The position numbers and the translations under genes are program-made. The notes under the pieces were generated by a model that worked only from the letters and a program-made list of their open reading frames with translations, did not search any database and was not told the origin of the DNA. From Balneolaceae bacterium (lineage in GTDB: Bacteria; Bacteroidota; Rhodothermia; Balneolales; Balneolaceae): 7,145 bases of DNA. The stretch is from positions 1 to 7,145 of the forward strand of contig SLKH01000047.1 in NCBI GenBank assembly GCA_007134665.1. The letters are read 5' to 3'. Shown here in pieces: positions 1-5,592 of the stretch (position 1 is the first letter of the stretch; every line of letters starts with the position of its first letter).

Positions 1-66
1 CAATTGATTCAGCAACCGCCGGGTGAAAATTGGGACGGTGTGTTTGAACAAACTGCAGAATATTAG
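1..66 (+). CDS. C-terminal end of an unrecognised protein (partial)
   Basis: Frame 1 is open from the window edge to a TAG stop at 64-66. It reads as 21 residues ending in WDGVFEQTAEY. The composition (Gln, Glu, Asp, Trp, a PPG turn) looks protein-like, and a large hairpin follows 29 bases after the stop, as expected beyond the end of a gene. An open stretch this short can occur by chance. I do not recognise the family, and no function can be given from the tail alone. The start and nearly all of the gene lie outside the window. Confidence 0.5.
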   Translation, partial: QLIQQPPGENWDGVFEQTAEY

Positions 67-94
67 AACCGATTCTATCTTGATCCCTGACCTC

Positions 95-151
95 TGATTA
101 CCCGATTGCAGATCTTTGATCTGGAAGTATAAATCTGAAATCGGGTAATCA
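95..151. repeat. Imperfect inverted repeat, 19-base arms
   Basis: Arms at 95-113 and 133-151 are reverse complements except for one mismatch (G108 against A138). The outer block TGATTACCCGATT pairs perfectly with AATCGGGTAATCA, and the inner block CAGAT pairs with ATCTG. The loop is 19 bases (114-132). The element lies between the stop of the left-edge gene and the SRP RNA promoter region. It could form a hairpin that ends or protects the upstream transcript. It is not a textbook intrinsic terminator, because only a short run of four T follows some 11 bases later on the plus strand. A dispersed palindromic repeat (REP/MITE type) or a protein-binding site is also possible. No second copy is visible in the window. 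Confidence 0.75.
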
Positions 152-205
152 TCAACCTGAGTTTTGATCGACTGGTCTTCAGCCCGGGTTAAATACAGAA
201 ATATA

Positions 206-241
206 GCTTTATATAAAGTCTCAGAACCCTTATCTTATTTG
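206..241 (+). promoter_or_regulatory. Likely promoter of the SRP RNA gene
   Basis: TTTA at 208-211 and TATCTTAT at 231-238 are about 19 bases apart. They resemble the -33 (TTTG) and -7 (TAnnTTTG) boxes of Bacteroidota-type promoters, with a 6 of 8 match in the -7 box. The -7 box ends about 7 bases before the predicted 5' end of the RNA at 245, which is the right distance for a start there. The match is inexact; the position relative to the RNA is the main support. Confidence 0.4.
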
Positions 242-244
242 TTC

Positions 245-343
245 GGGGCAAGTCCTATACAGCCAGCTCCCTATGAACTCCGTCAGGGCCGGAAGGCAGC
301 AGCGGTAGTAGGTCGTAGCGGCGTGATATGGGTAGCTTGCCCT
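245..343 (+). ncRNA. ffs: Signal recognition particle RNA, small bacterial type (4.5S RNA)
   Basis: This is the RNA scaffold of the signal recognition particle, which binds the Ffh protein and targets membrane and secretory proteins to the translocon via FtsY. The diagnostic core is at 282-303: GTCAGG, then the GGAA tetraloop (291-294) closed by GCC (288-290) and GGC (295-297), then AGCAGC, forming the Ffh-binding asymmetric and symmetric loops of domain IV. Flanking helices support a single long hairpin: 245-252 pairs with 336-343 (GGGGCAAG with CTTGCCCT, one G-U pair), 254-259 with 327-332, 262-264 with 320-322, and 270-273 with 309-312. The length of about 100 nt and the lack of an Alu domain make it the small type. 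It is flanked by a promoter-like sequence and a 9-T tract. Exact ends are inferred from the terminal helix. Confidence 0.95.
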
Positions 344-353
344 ATTTTTTTTT
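328..353 (+). terminator. Rho-independent terminator of the SRP RNA
   Basis: The 3' arm of the SRP RNA terminal helix (336-343) is followed directly by an A and then nine T (345-353). A smaller local hairpin is also possible: GGG 330-332 with CCC 340-342 plus a T333-G339 pair. It could form during transcription and release polymerase before the long-range SRP helix folds. The tract lies about 25 bases beyond the stop of the converging ypdA-like gene. The minus strand has no T tract at the matching place, so it does not look bidirectional. Confidence 0.7.
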
Positions 354-377
354 GGATTTTCCCTTCCTGCTCTGTTC

Positions 378-1331
378 TCAGAGATCTTGTTTAATCGCCT
401 CTGCAATCTGTCCGGCATGTACTCGTGTATTTTCAATGAATAAACGGCTGGTATCCATTCCCCCGCAAACGACACCTGCTACATAAACACCTTTCCGGTT
501 CGTCTCAAGGGTTTTTTCATTATAGACCGGCATCATCACTTTGTCTTTGGTTAATTCAATACCTGCGAGATTCATCAATTCATACTGAGGGTGATATCCG
601 GTCATGGCAAGTACAAAATCATTTTCAATCACTTTTTCACCATCCGGTGTTTTCAACACGACATCTCTTTCACGTATTTCCAATACTTCTGTATTAAAAT
701 ACCCCTTAATAGAACCTTCTTTGATTCTGTTTTCAATATCCGGTTTAACCCAATATTTTACTGATTCCTTCAATTTGGCTTCTCGTACAGCAATGGTCAC
801 CTCAGCATTACAGCGGTAGGTCTCCAGGGCAACATCAACTGCGGAATTACCGGCACCGACAACAAGCACTTTTTGCCAGGCATAAGGATGAGGTTCATCA
901 TAATAATGTTTCACTTTTGGCAGCTCTTCACCAGGAATTTTCATCATGTTGGCTCTGCCGTAAAAACCAGTTGCGATGACAATTTTTGAGCTATTATAGA
1001 TCCCTTTGGATGTTGTAATCGTGAAGTTTTCATTTTCTCCCTCGATGTTTCTTACTTCCTCATAAAGTTTTACAGGCAGTTCATAATGCTCGGCAGCACG
1101 CCGGTAATATTCAAGAGCTTCATTCCGGGTTGGTTTATTTCCGTGTGATATAAATGGAATATTACCAATTTCCAGCCGGTCAGATGTAGAGAAAAAAGTC
1201 ATATTTACAGGGTAATGGAAAATGGAATTTACCAGGCATCCGCGCTCAATAATTTGAAATGGGATATTTCGTTGTTTTAATGCAATTCCGGTAGCCAGCC
1301 CGATCGGTCCGGCACCAATTATCGTAACCAT
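378..1331 (-). CDS. ypdA: YpdA-family FAD/NADPH oxidoreductase (putative bacillithiol disulfide reductase)
   Basis: This is a cytoplasmic flavoprotein of the family thought to use NADPH to reduce bacillithiol disulfide and keep the low-molecular-weight thiol pool reduced. Numbered from the ATG at 1331 (317 aa), it shows the FAD-binding GAGPIG at 6-11, the family signature around GCLVNS (Cys32) followed by YPVNMTFFSTS and LEIG, an ATG motif near 120-122, the NADPH-binding GAGNSA at 159-164, and a C-terminal VAGVVCGG segment near 284-291 typical of the flavin-binding end of such reductases. Length fits the family. A TTG at 1364 is the first possible start after an in-frame stop and would add 11 residues. 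I prefer the ATG because the first beta strand (VTIIGAG) follows it at once, as in relatives. Neither start has a good ribosome binding site. The Cys seen in the Firmicutes GGGPCG motif is replaced by Ile10. Bacillithiol use by this organism is an inference. Confidence 0.9.
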   Translation of the reverse strand: MVTIIGAGPIGLATGIALKQRNIPFQIIERGCLVNSIFHYPVNMTFFSTSDRLEIGNIPFISHGNKPTRNEALEYYRRAAEHYELPVKLYEEVRNIEGENENFTITTSKGIYNSSKIVIATGFYGRANMMKIPGEELPKVKHYYDEPHPYAWQKVLVVGAGNSAVDVALETYRCNAEVTIAVREAKLKESVKYWVKPDIENRIKEGSIKGYFNTEVLEIRERDVVLKTPDGEKVIENDFVLAMTGYHPQYELMNLAGIELTKDKVMMPVYNEKTLETNRKGVYVAGVVCGGMDTSRLFIENTRVHAGQIAEAIKQDL

Positions 1332-1387
1332 AGGTACACGCTTTGATTCATTTTTCAGGTTCAATTGCTAAAAAGATGCAACAGGGC

Positions 1388-1395
1388 TAAATATA
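1388..1395 (-). promoter_or_regulatory. Possible -7 box for the ypdA-like gene
   Basis: On the minus strand this reads TATATTTA, one base off the TAnnTTTG consensus. It lies 57 bases upstream of the preferred ATG and 24 bases upstream of the alternative TTG. No clear TTTG-type -33 box is seen at the right distance, so this is tentative. If a transcript started here, it would allow either start codon. No convincing promoter was found for the diverging ppx gene in the same 163-base gap. Confidence 0.2.
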
Positions 1396-1494
1396 CTGAT
1401 AAACTCTAACTCTGCATCGCTAATTAAAAGGACAGCTTCCATTGTAATTTTATATATGTACATTACTGATTCGTACTAACACGATTGATTACAG

Positions 1495-3078
1495 ATGGTA
1501 TCCAGTAAAGAAAAAAGGATTCTGCGCCGAATTGCGGCTATTGACCTGGGAACAAATTCATTTCATGCAGTAATCGTGGATATTTTTTCAGACGGCAGTT
1601 TTTATACAATCGACCGGCTGAAGGAAATGGTCCTGCTTGCTGAAAAAGGGATCGGGGATAACCTGACACCCCAGGCAATGGATCGCGGGATTGAGGCACT
1701 GAAACGAATACAGATGCTCTGTGAACATCAAAATGTTGAAGAGATTCTTGCTTTTGCTACAAGTGCAATCCGGGAAGCGGAAAATGGAGGTGAATTTATC
1801 CAGACAGCCATTGACGAATTAGGTATAAAAATCAATGCCATATCCGGAAAACTGGAAGCGGAACTGATCAGTTATGCAGTACGGCATGGTGTTAGTATGG
1901 ATAACAAACCTGTTATGATGATGGATATCGGAGGCGGAAGTGTTGAGTTTATTCTTGGTAACCGGAAGAAAACTTATTTTCTGACCAGCCTCAAACTTGG
2001 AGTAGCCAGGATGACTGCAGAGTTTGTTAACCGGGACCCGATTACACATGATGAAATTAAAACGCTTCATCAGCATTATGAAAAGCAGTTGACAAGTGTA
2101 GCGCAGGCATTTGCCCAGCACAGGGCAAACCTTATGATTGGCAGTTCTGGAACCATGCAGAATATTGCACTGATGATATCTCACATGAAGAATGAAAGCC
2201 CGAGCCTGAATATCAATGAGGTCACTTTTACTAACAAGGATTTCTACAGCTTATACCAGAAAGTGATACCTATGAACCGTCAGGAGCGGCTCGGACTTAA
2301 AGGGCTGGATGAAAAAAGGGTTGATATTATCACTCCGGGACTGGTTTTGGTTGATTATCTGCTGAAGAGGTTCGGAATCCGAAAAGTGAAAATTTCTGAA
2401 CAGGCCCTCAGAGAAGGGATCGTACTCCGGTATATCAAAAATGAACTGCCGGAACTGAAGCAGATGATGAATAATGTGGAACCGAGGCGGAAGAGTATAT
2501 TCGAACTGCTACGTAAAACTGATTGGCATGAAGAGCACTCACGACATGTGGCAGAGATATCCATTAAGCTTTTTGATCATTTTCAGGAACGGTTGAATCT
2601 GCCTGACAGTGATCGTGAACTGCTCGAATATGCAGCTTATCTGCATGATATCGGTTATTATATATCTCATCGAAAACATCACAAACATGCACAATACCTG
2701 ATTCGTAATGCTGACCTTAGAGGATTTAAAGAAATTGAAGTTGAAATCATGGCGAATGTGGCAAGGTACCACCGGCGTTCGACTCCGAAATCGAGGCATA
2801 TTTATTATCACCAATTGCCGGATGATGTAAAAGACAGAGTCAGTAAACTAAGCGGTATTCTCCGGGTTGCCGATGGCCTTGACAGAAGCCATTATCAGAA
2901 TGTTCTCAAAGTTGATATTGAGGAAACAGGAAATACGATCACGTTAAGGTTAACTTCACAAGAAGATCCACAGCTGGAGATTTGGGGGGCTAAACGTAAA
3001 TCAGAGTTGTTTGAAGAAGTGACTGGTAAAAAACTTGATATTAAATCAATTGAAGTTTTACGATCCGTATTGAGCTGA
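1495..3078 (+). CDS. ppx: Ppx/GppA family phosphatase with C-terminal HD-type domain
   Basis: This is an exopolyphosphatase and/or guanosine pentaphosphate phosphohydrolase: it removes terminal phosphate from polyphosphate or converts pppGpp to ppGpp, in the cytoplasm. At 527 aa it matches the long two-part form (E. coli Ppx and GppA are about 500 aa). The actin-like N-terminal half has the phosphate-1 loop AIDLGTNSFH (15-24), GKLEAE with Glu121 at the likely catalytic-glutamate position, phosphate-2 DIGGGS (144-149), and GSSGT (216-220). The C-terminal half is HD-like: His351 in the HSRHVAE helix, the HD pair His384-Asp385 (LHDIGYY), HHKHA at 395-399, YHRR at 425-428, and the conserved ADGLDRS near 459-465. 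The ATG is preceded by no clear Shine-Dalgarno sequence, as is usual in this group. It diverges from the ypdA-like gene and is not in an operon here. Sequence alone does not separate Ppx from GppA activity. No polyphosphate kinase gene is in view. Confidence 0.93.
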   Translation: MVSSKEKRILRRIAAIDLGTNSFHAVIVDIFSDGSFYTIDRLKEMVLLAEKGIGDNLTPQAMDRGIEALKRIQMLCEHQNVEEILAFATSAIREAENGGEFIQTAIDELGIKINAISGKLEAELISYAVRHGVSMDNKPVMMMDIGGGSVEFILGNRKKTYFLTSLKLGVARMTAEFVNRDPITHDEIKTLHQHYEKQLTSVAQAFAQHRANLMIGSSGTMQNIALMISHMKNESPSLNINEVTFTNKDFYSLYQKVIPMNRQERLGLKGLDEKRVDIITPGLVLVDYLLKRFGIRKVKISEQALREGIVLRYIKNELPELKQMMNNVEPRRKSIFELLRKTDWHEEHSRHVAEISIKLFDHFQERLNLPDSDRELLEYAAYLHDIGYYISHRKHHKHAQYLIRNADLRGFKEIEVEIMANVARYHRRSTPKSRHIYYHQLPDDVKDRVSKLSGILRVADGLDRSHYQNVLKVDIEETGNTITLRLTSQEDPQLEIWGAKRKSELFEEVTGKKLDIKSIEVLRSVLS

Positions 3079-3085
3079 TTTAACC

Positions 3086-3108
3086 CAAAAAGTCTAACGA
3101 TTTTTTTG
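3086..3108. terminator. Weak A/T-rich hairpin between convergent genes
   Basis: Only 31 bases separate the ppx stop (3078) from the stop of the converging membrane-protein gene (3110). In that gap CAAAAAGTC (3086-3094), a TAAC loop and GATTTTTTT (3099-3107) can pair over about 8 bp. On either strand the 3' arm is followed by or consists of T-rich sequence on the plus side, so it could serve as a terminator for ppx. The stem is A/T-rich and weak, so the call is tentative. Confidence 0.3.
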
Positions 3109-3109
3109 T

Positions 3110-3520
3110 TTAATTCCCTTGTTGATTCAGGTGATCAAGATATTCAATCTGTTCACTTTTACCTGCCCGATGTCCGTAATATGCACCCAATCCACAGGAA
3201 AATGCAATTACGATGATCATGATAAAACGGGCGTCTTCAATGGTTTCGCTGAAGAGTGCAATCCAGACAGCTGGTGGCAGGAGAATCAGGAATGCAAGGA
3301 TGTAATGGAGGATTGACTCATTAAATACTTTGCGGATGAATCTTTTAACCGACAGATAACTAAAATTCAGGTATATAAAACCGTATGCCAGAATGGTTAC
3401 CAGCCCAATCCATCCTTCATCATTTGCATATACCAGGAATGTATCTGTAAAAACGATAATTGCCAGAGAAATCATTAATACCCATGTCGTGTATGCAAAT
3501 AATCGTGCACCGTTGTTCAT
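3110..3520 (-). CDS. Small four-helix membrane protein, function unknown
   Basis: I do not recognise the family. The 136-aa product is strongly hydrophobic, with four predicted membrane segments at about 8-30, 36-58, 70-91 and 98-116. Basic residues sit in the middle loop (KRFIRK, 59-64) and after the last helix (HRAGK, 117-121), while acidic residues sit in the other two loops (NDE at 33-35, SETIED at 91-96). By the positive-inside rule both ends face the cytoplasm. A Pro-Pro pair (82-83) lies inside helix 3. The C-terminal tail is polar and Gln-rich, and no enzymatic motif is visible. The ATG at 3520 has no obvious ribosome binding site but lies about 28 bases downstream of an exact TAnnTTTG box. 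It follows the EnvC-like gene on the same strand after 72 bases, so it is probably its own unit, with some read-through possible. Confidence 0.75.
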   Translation of the reverse strand: MNNGARLFAYTTWVLMISLAIIVFTDTFLVYANDEGWIGLVTILAYGFIYLNFSYLSVKRFIRKVFNESILHYILAFLILLPPAVWIALFSETIEDARFIMIIVIAFSCGLGAYYGHRAGKSEQIEYLDHLNQQGN

Positions 3521-3547
3521 CAGATCAGTTTTGGTTTGTCAGAAGTG

Positions 3548-3555
3548 CAAAGATA
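3548..3555 (-). promoter_or_regulatory. Bacteroidota-type -7 promoter box for the small membrane protein
   Basis: On the minus strand this reads TATCTTTG, an exact match to TAnnTTTG. A start about 7 bases downstream (near 3541) would leave a 5' leader of about 20 bases before the ATG at 3520. A T-rich stretch (six T) lies at roughly the -33 distance, although it is not TTTG. It falls in the 72-base gap after the EnvC-like gene, where a separate promoter would be expected. Confidence 0.45.
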
Positions 3556-3592
3556 TAGAATTGATCCGAAAAAACTGAACACTGAATACACT

Positions 3593-4837
3593 CTAAGGAG
3601 TGGTTCTCTGAATCCAGGATTCCGGATTGACATTACTGCTGCCGTCACGAATAACAAAAAACAGGACTTCACCCCGAATAGAATTCTCATCACCCGAAAG
3701 CCCGATTACGTCTCCTTTTCGCAAGACATCCCCTCTGGCAACAAAATATTCACTCAAATTTCCATAGGCCGTGATATATCGGCCGTGTCTGACCATCACC
3801 ATATCACCGTAGCCGGTGACCGGCTGAACCCTTAGTACGTAACCATCGTTGACAACCTGAACCTGCGAGCGTGAGGGAGCTGCAATATCTACTCCAAGAT
3901 TTTGTGTGGTGGTTCTGAGAACAGGGTGTACCCTGTTTCCAAATCTTTCGACGATCGTACCATTTTCTACCGGCCAGGGGAGCTGACCTCTGGAATCGGA
4001 GAATGATGATTCAAATGCCAGTAACTCCTCATCACTGATATCGGCAACTCTTGCTGCAGATAGCCCACCGCCAGCCAGTGCCTCTTCTTCCTGAATCAGT
4101 TCACTAAGGATCTGATCCAGTTGTCTCCGCTCCTCTTCCTTTTGTGTAAGCTGGGATTCCCAGTTGTCTATATCGTTTTGTAACAGTTCAACATTTCTCC
4201 TCTGCTGCTGTTCCCGTTCAGCAAGTTCATGCTTTTGTTTTTCGATCTCCTCCAAAGACCGGCGGTTTCGGCTTCGTGTACTGTCGAGATCAGACCTTGC
4301 AATTTCAAACTCATTTTGTTTTTCTCTGATCTCCCGTTCCTGTTCACTGCGATATTCATCAAATTTGGCGAGATAATGAGACCGGACAAGTAATTGGTTG
4401 ATTGATGTTGAAGTTAACAACAATGCAATCTCAGTTGTGCGTCCGTGTTTGTATAAGTAAGAGAGAGTCTGCTGATATTGATCAATAAGTTGATTGAGCT
4501 GCACTTCAAGATCATTGATATTTGATTCGATCAAATTTAATTCTTCAACTATCTGCCTTTGTTCCTGTTGCATCCGGCGAAGCTGCTCATCCTGGACAGC
4601 AATCAGGCGGGTAAGTTCCTGGTATTGACTGTGCATCCCATCATACCTTTCAGTAGCAAGCTGTAAACGATTACGGTACGTCTCAATCTGTTCCTCAAGT
4701 GATTCAATTTCTGAACGGGTGTTTTGTTGTTGCTCTCGTATTTCAGCACGCCTCTGCTCATACGATGACTGGCCGAGAGCAAAATCCAGCGTGAATAATA
4801 TTAATAGAGTTAGAATACAAGCAAATCGTAAAGTCAT
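3593..4837 (-). CDS. EnvC-like murein hydrolase activator (degenerate M23/LytM domain)
   Basis: This is an exported coiled-coil protein of the EnvC type, which activates periplasmic N-acetylmuramoyl-L-alanine amidases during daughter-cell separation. In 414 aa it shows a signal peptide at 1-22 with likely cleavage after ALG, long Gln/Glu/Arg-rich coiled coils at about 25-130 and 160-252, a Gly/Ala linker, and a LytM domain at about 285-410. The LytM fold is clear (RFGNRVHPVL, NLGVDIAAP, GYGDMVMVRHG, YGNLS), but the zinc site is lost: the first ligand His is Asn313, the His of the usual YxHLS is Asn360, and the usual HLHFE is VLFFV (391-395). Asp317 remains. It therefore should not cleave peptidoglycan itself. 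The ATG overlaps the stop of the DUF4292 gene in ATGA, which means translational coupling. The partner amidase and any FtsEX-like regulator are not in the window. Confidence 0.92.
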   Translation of the reverse strand: MTLRFACILTLLILFTLDFALGQSSYEQRRAEIREQQQNTRSEIESLEEQIETYRNRLQLATERYDGMHSQYQELTRLIAVQDEQLRRMQQEQRQIVEELNLIESNINDLEVQLNQLIDQYQQTLSYLYKHGRTTEIALLLTSTSINQLLVRSHYLAKFDEYRSEQEREIREKQNEFEIARSDLDSTRSRNRRSLEEIEKQKHELAEREQQQRRNVELLQNDIDNWESQLTQKEEERRQLDQILSELIQEEEALAGGGLSAARVADISDEELLAFESSFSDSRGQLPWPVENGTIVERFGNRVHPVLRTTTQNLGVDIAAPSRSQVQVVNDGYVLRVQPVTGYGDMVMVRHGRYITAYGNLSEYFVARGDVLRKGDVIGLSGDENSIRGEVLFFVIRDGSSNVNPESWIQRTTP

Positions 4838-5592
4838 AGCACAATAATAGGTACCTCTTCAGGAATTGGTATTTCCATATCAGGAAGTTCACTGTTGGTC
4901 TGCAGTTGGCGAACTAAAAAAGTTACTCTGATTTCACCGTCTGAACTAAATATGGTAATTTTTCCGGGCAGGGTAAAGTCCCCATAGCTGCCGTATGCTT
5001 CATAATGAATTCTGCTATATGGATATCCGGCATCCGGATGAGTTTGGAGGTCTAAAATAAGGCCATTATCTCTGTCAATGGTGATCCTTGTATCATCACC
5101 GGTTATTGCTACATAAAACTGATTATCCTGAAAAAGATCGGTGATGTTGTGCTCATGAAATGGAAAATGAAATAGTTCAATCAGATTAATAGTTGCCAGT
5201 GTGCCAACATCGGTCAGGTTAGCATCCTTCAGGGAAATTTTTTCAGCAACTTTATCAATTCGATTGTAAACCAGTACCGAATCATTTTGTACGAGCAGCT
5301 GCCCTCCTTCAATACCAAGTCGGTTTCGAAAAGTTAACAGGCTGGTTTCCCGATCGGAGTGGAAATCGAGGGTTAAACGGTCACTGTTTCCGGGCTGGCT
5401 GATCAGTGCCCGTCCGCTTCCTGACAAAGTGTACAGGGACTCAAGATAGTCGGGAACCATTTCTGAGAGTTCCTCAATTCCAATGTCTGCATGCTCAAGC
5501 TCGCCGGTTTCAATTAATTCATGGGTCGGCCGGCAACCGGCAAAGATCAGAATTGTAAATATCAAAACAGTAAACGGAGATAAATGTCTCAC
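4834..5592 (-). CDS. DUF4292 family lipoprotein, LolA/LolB-like fold predicted
   Basis: This 252-aa protein resembles the DUF4292 family of the Bacteroidota and relatives. It starts with a lipoprotein signal peptide whose lipobox FAGC places the lipidated cysteine at residue 20. The residues after Cys20 (RPTHE) do not form an acidic surface-export signal, so it probably faces the periplasm. The body is predicted mostly beta: LSGSGRALI near 56-64, then alternating strands, and the family-like segment from GIEGG (93-97) to DSVLVYNRIDK (104-114). This pattern recalls LolA/LolB and outer-membrane sorting proteins that hold acyl chains, but the function is not established. The start is GTG at 5592, inside the GTGA overlap with the TPR stop, with a GGAAG just upstream. 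The position before an EnvC-like gene hints at a role in envelope or cell-wall processing. Family assignment is by recognition, not by a search. Confidence 0.85.
   Translation of the reverse strand: MRHLSPFTVLIFTILIFAGCRPTHELIETGELEHADIGIEELSEMVPDYLESLYTLSGSGRALISQPGNSDRLTLDFHSDRETSLLTFRNRLGIEGGQLLVQNDSVLVYNRIDKVAEKISLKDANLTDVGTLATINLIELFHFPFHEHNITDLFQDNQFYVAITGDDTRITIDRDNGLILDLQTHPDAGYPYSRIHYEAYGSYGDFTLPGKITIFSSDGEIRVTFLVRQLQTNSELPDMEIPIPEEVPIIVL

Noticed and set aside
164..394. Plus-strand ORF of 76 codons across the SRP RNA
   Set aside because: It contains the whole SRP RNA and its terminator, and its product resembles no protein; the RNA explains the conservation.
230..475. Minus-strand ORF of 81 codons antisense to the SRP RNA
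   Set aside because: It overlaps the 3' end of the well-supported ypdA-like gene in another frame and lies opposite the SRP RNA; no family features.
1332..1364. N-terminal extension of the ypdA-like protein from a TTG
   Set aside because: The TTG is merely the first possible start after a stop, has no ribosome binding site, and would add 11 polar residues before the first beta strand of the FAD fold. It cannot be excluded fully.
3565..3592. TTCAGTG/TTCAGTT short direct repeat and six T after the EnvC-like stop, as a terminator
   Set aside because: The repeats are direct rather than inverted, so no stable stem forms before the T run.
3536..3835. Plus-strand ORF of 99 codons opposite the 3' end of the EnvC-like gene
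   Set aside because: It is a frame shadow of a gene with clear signal peptide, coiled coil and LytM domain; no independent protein features.
4138..4260. Repetitive Glu/Gln-coding stretch as a possible DNA repeat
   Set aside because: The repetition is at the level of coiled-coil amino acids; no regular DNA unit is seen.
4164..4389. Cys/Ser-rich plus-strand ORF (70 codons) and a minus-strand ORF (73 codons) within the EnvC-like gene
   Set aside because: Both are shadows; the Cys/Ser/Phe-rich composition is what the complement of a Gln/Glu/Arg-rich coiled coil gives.
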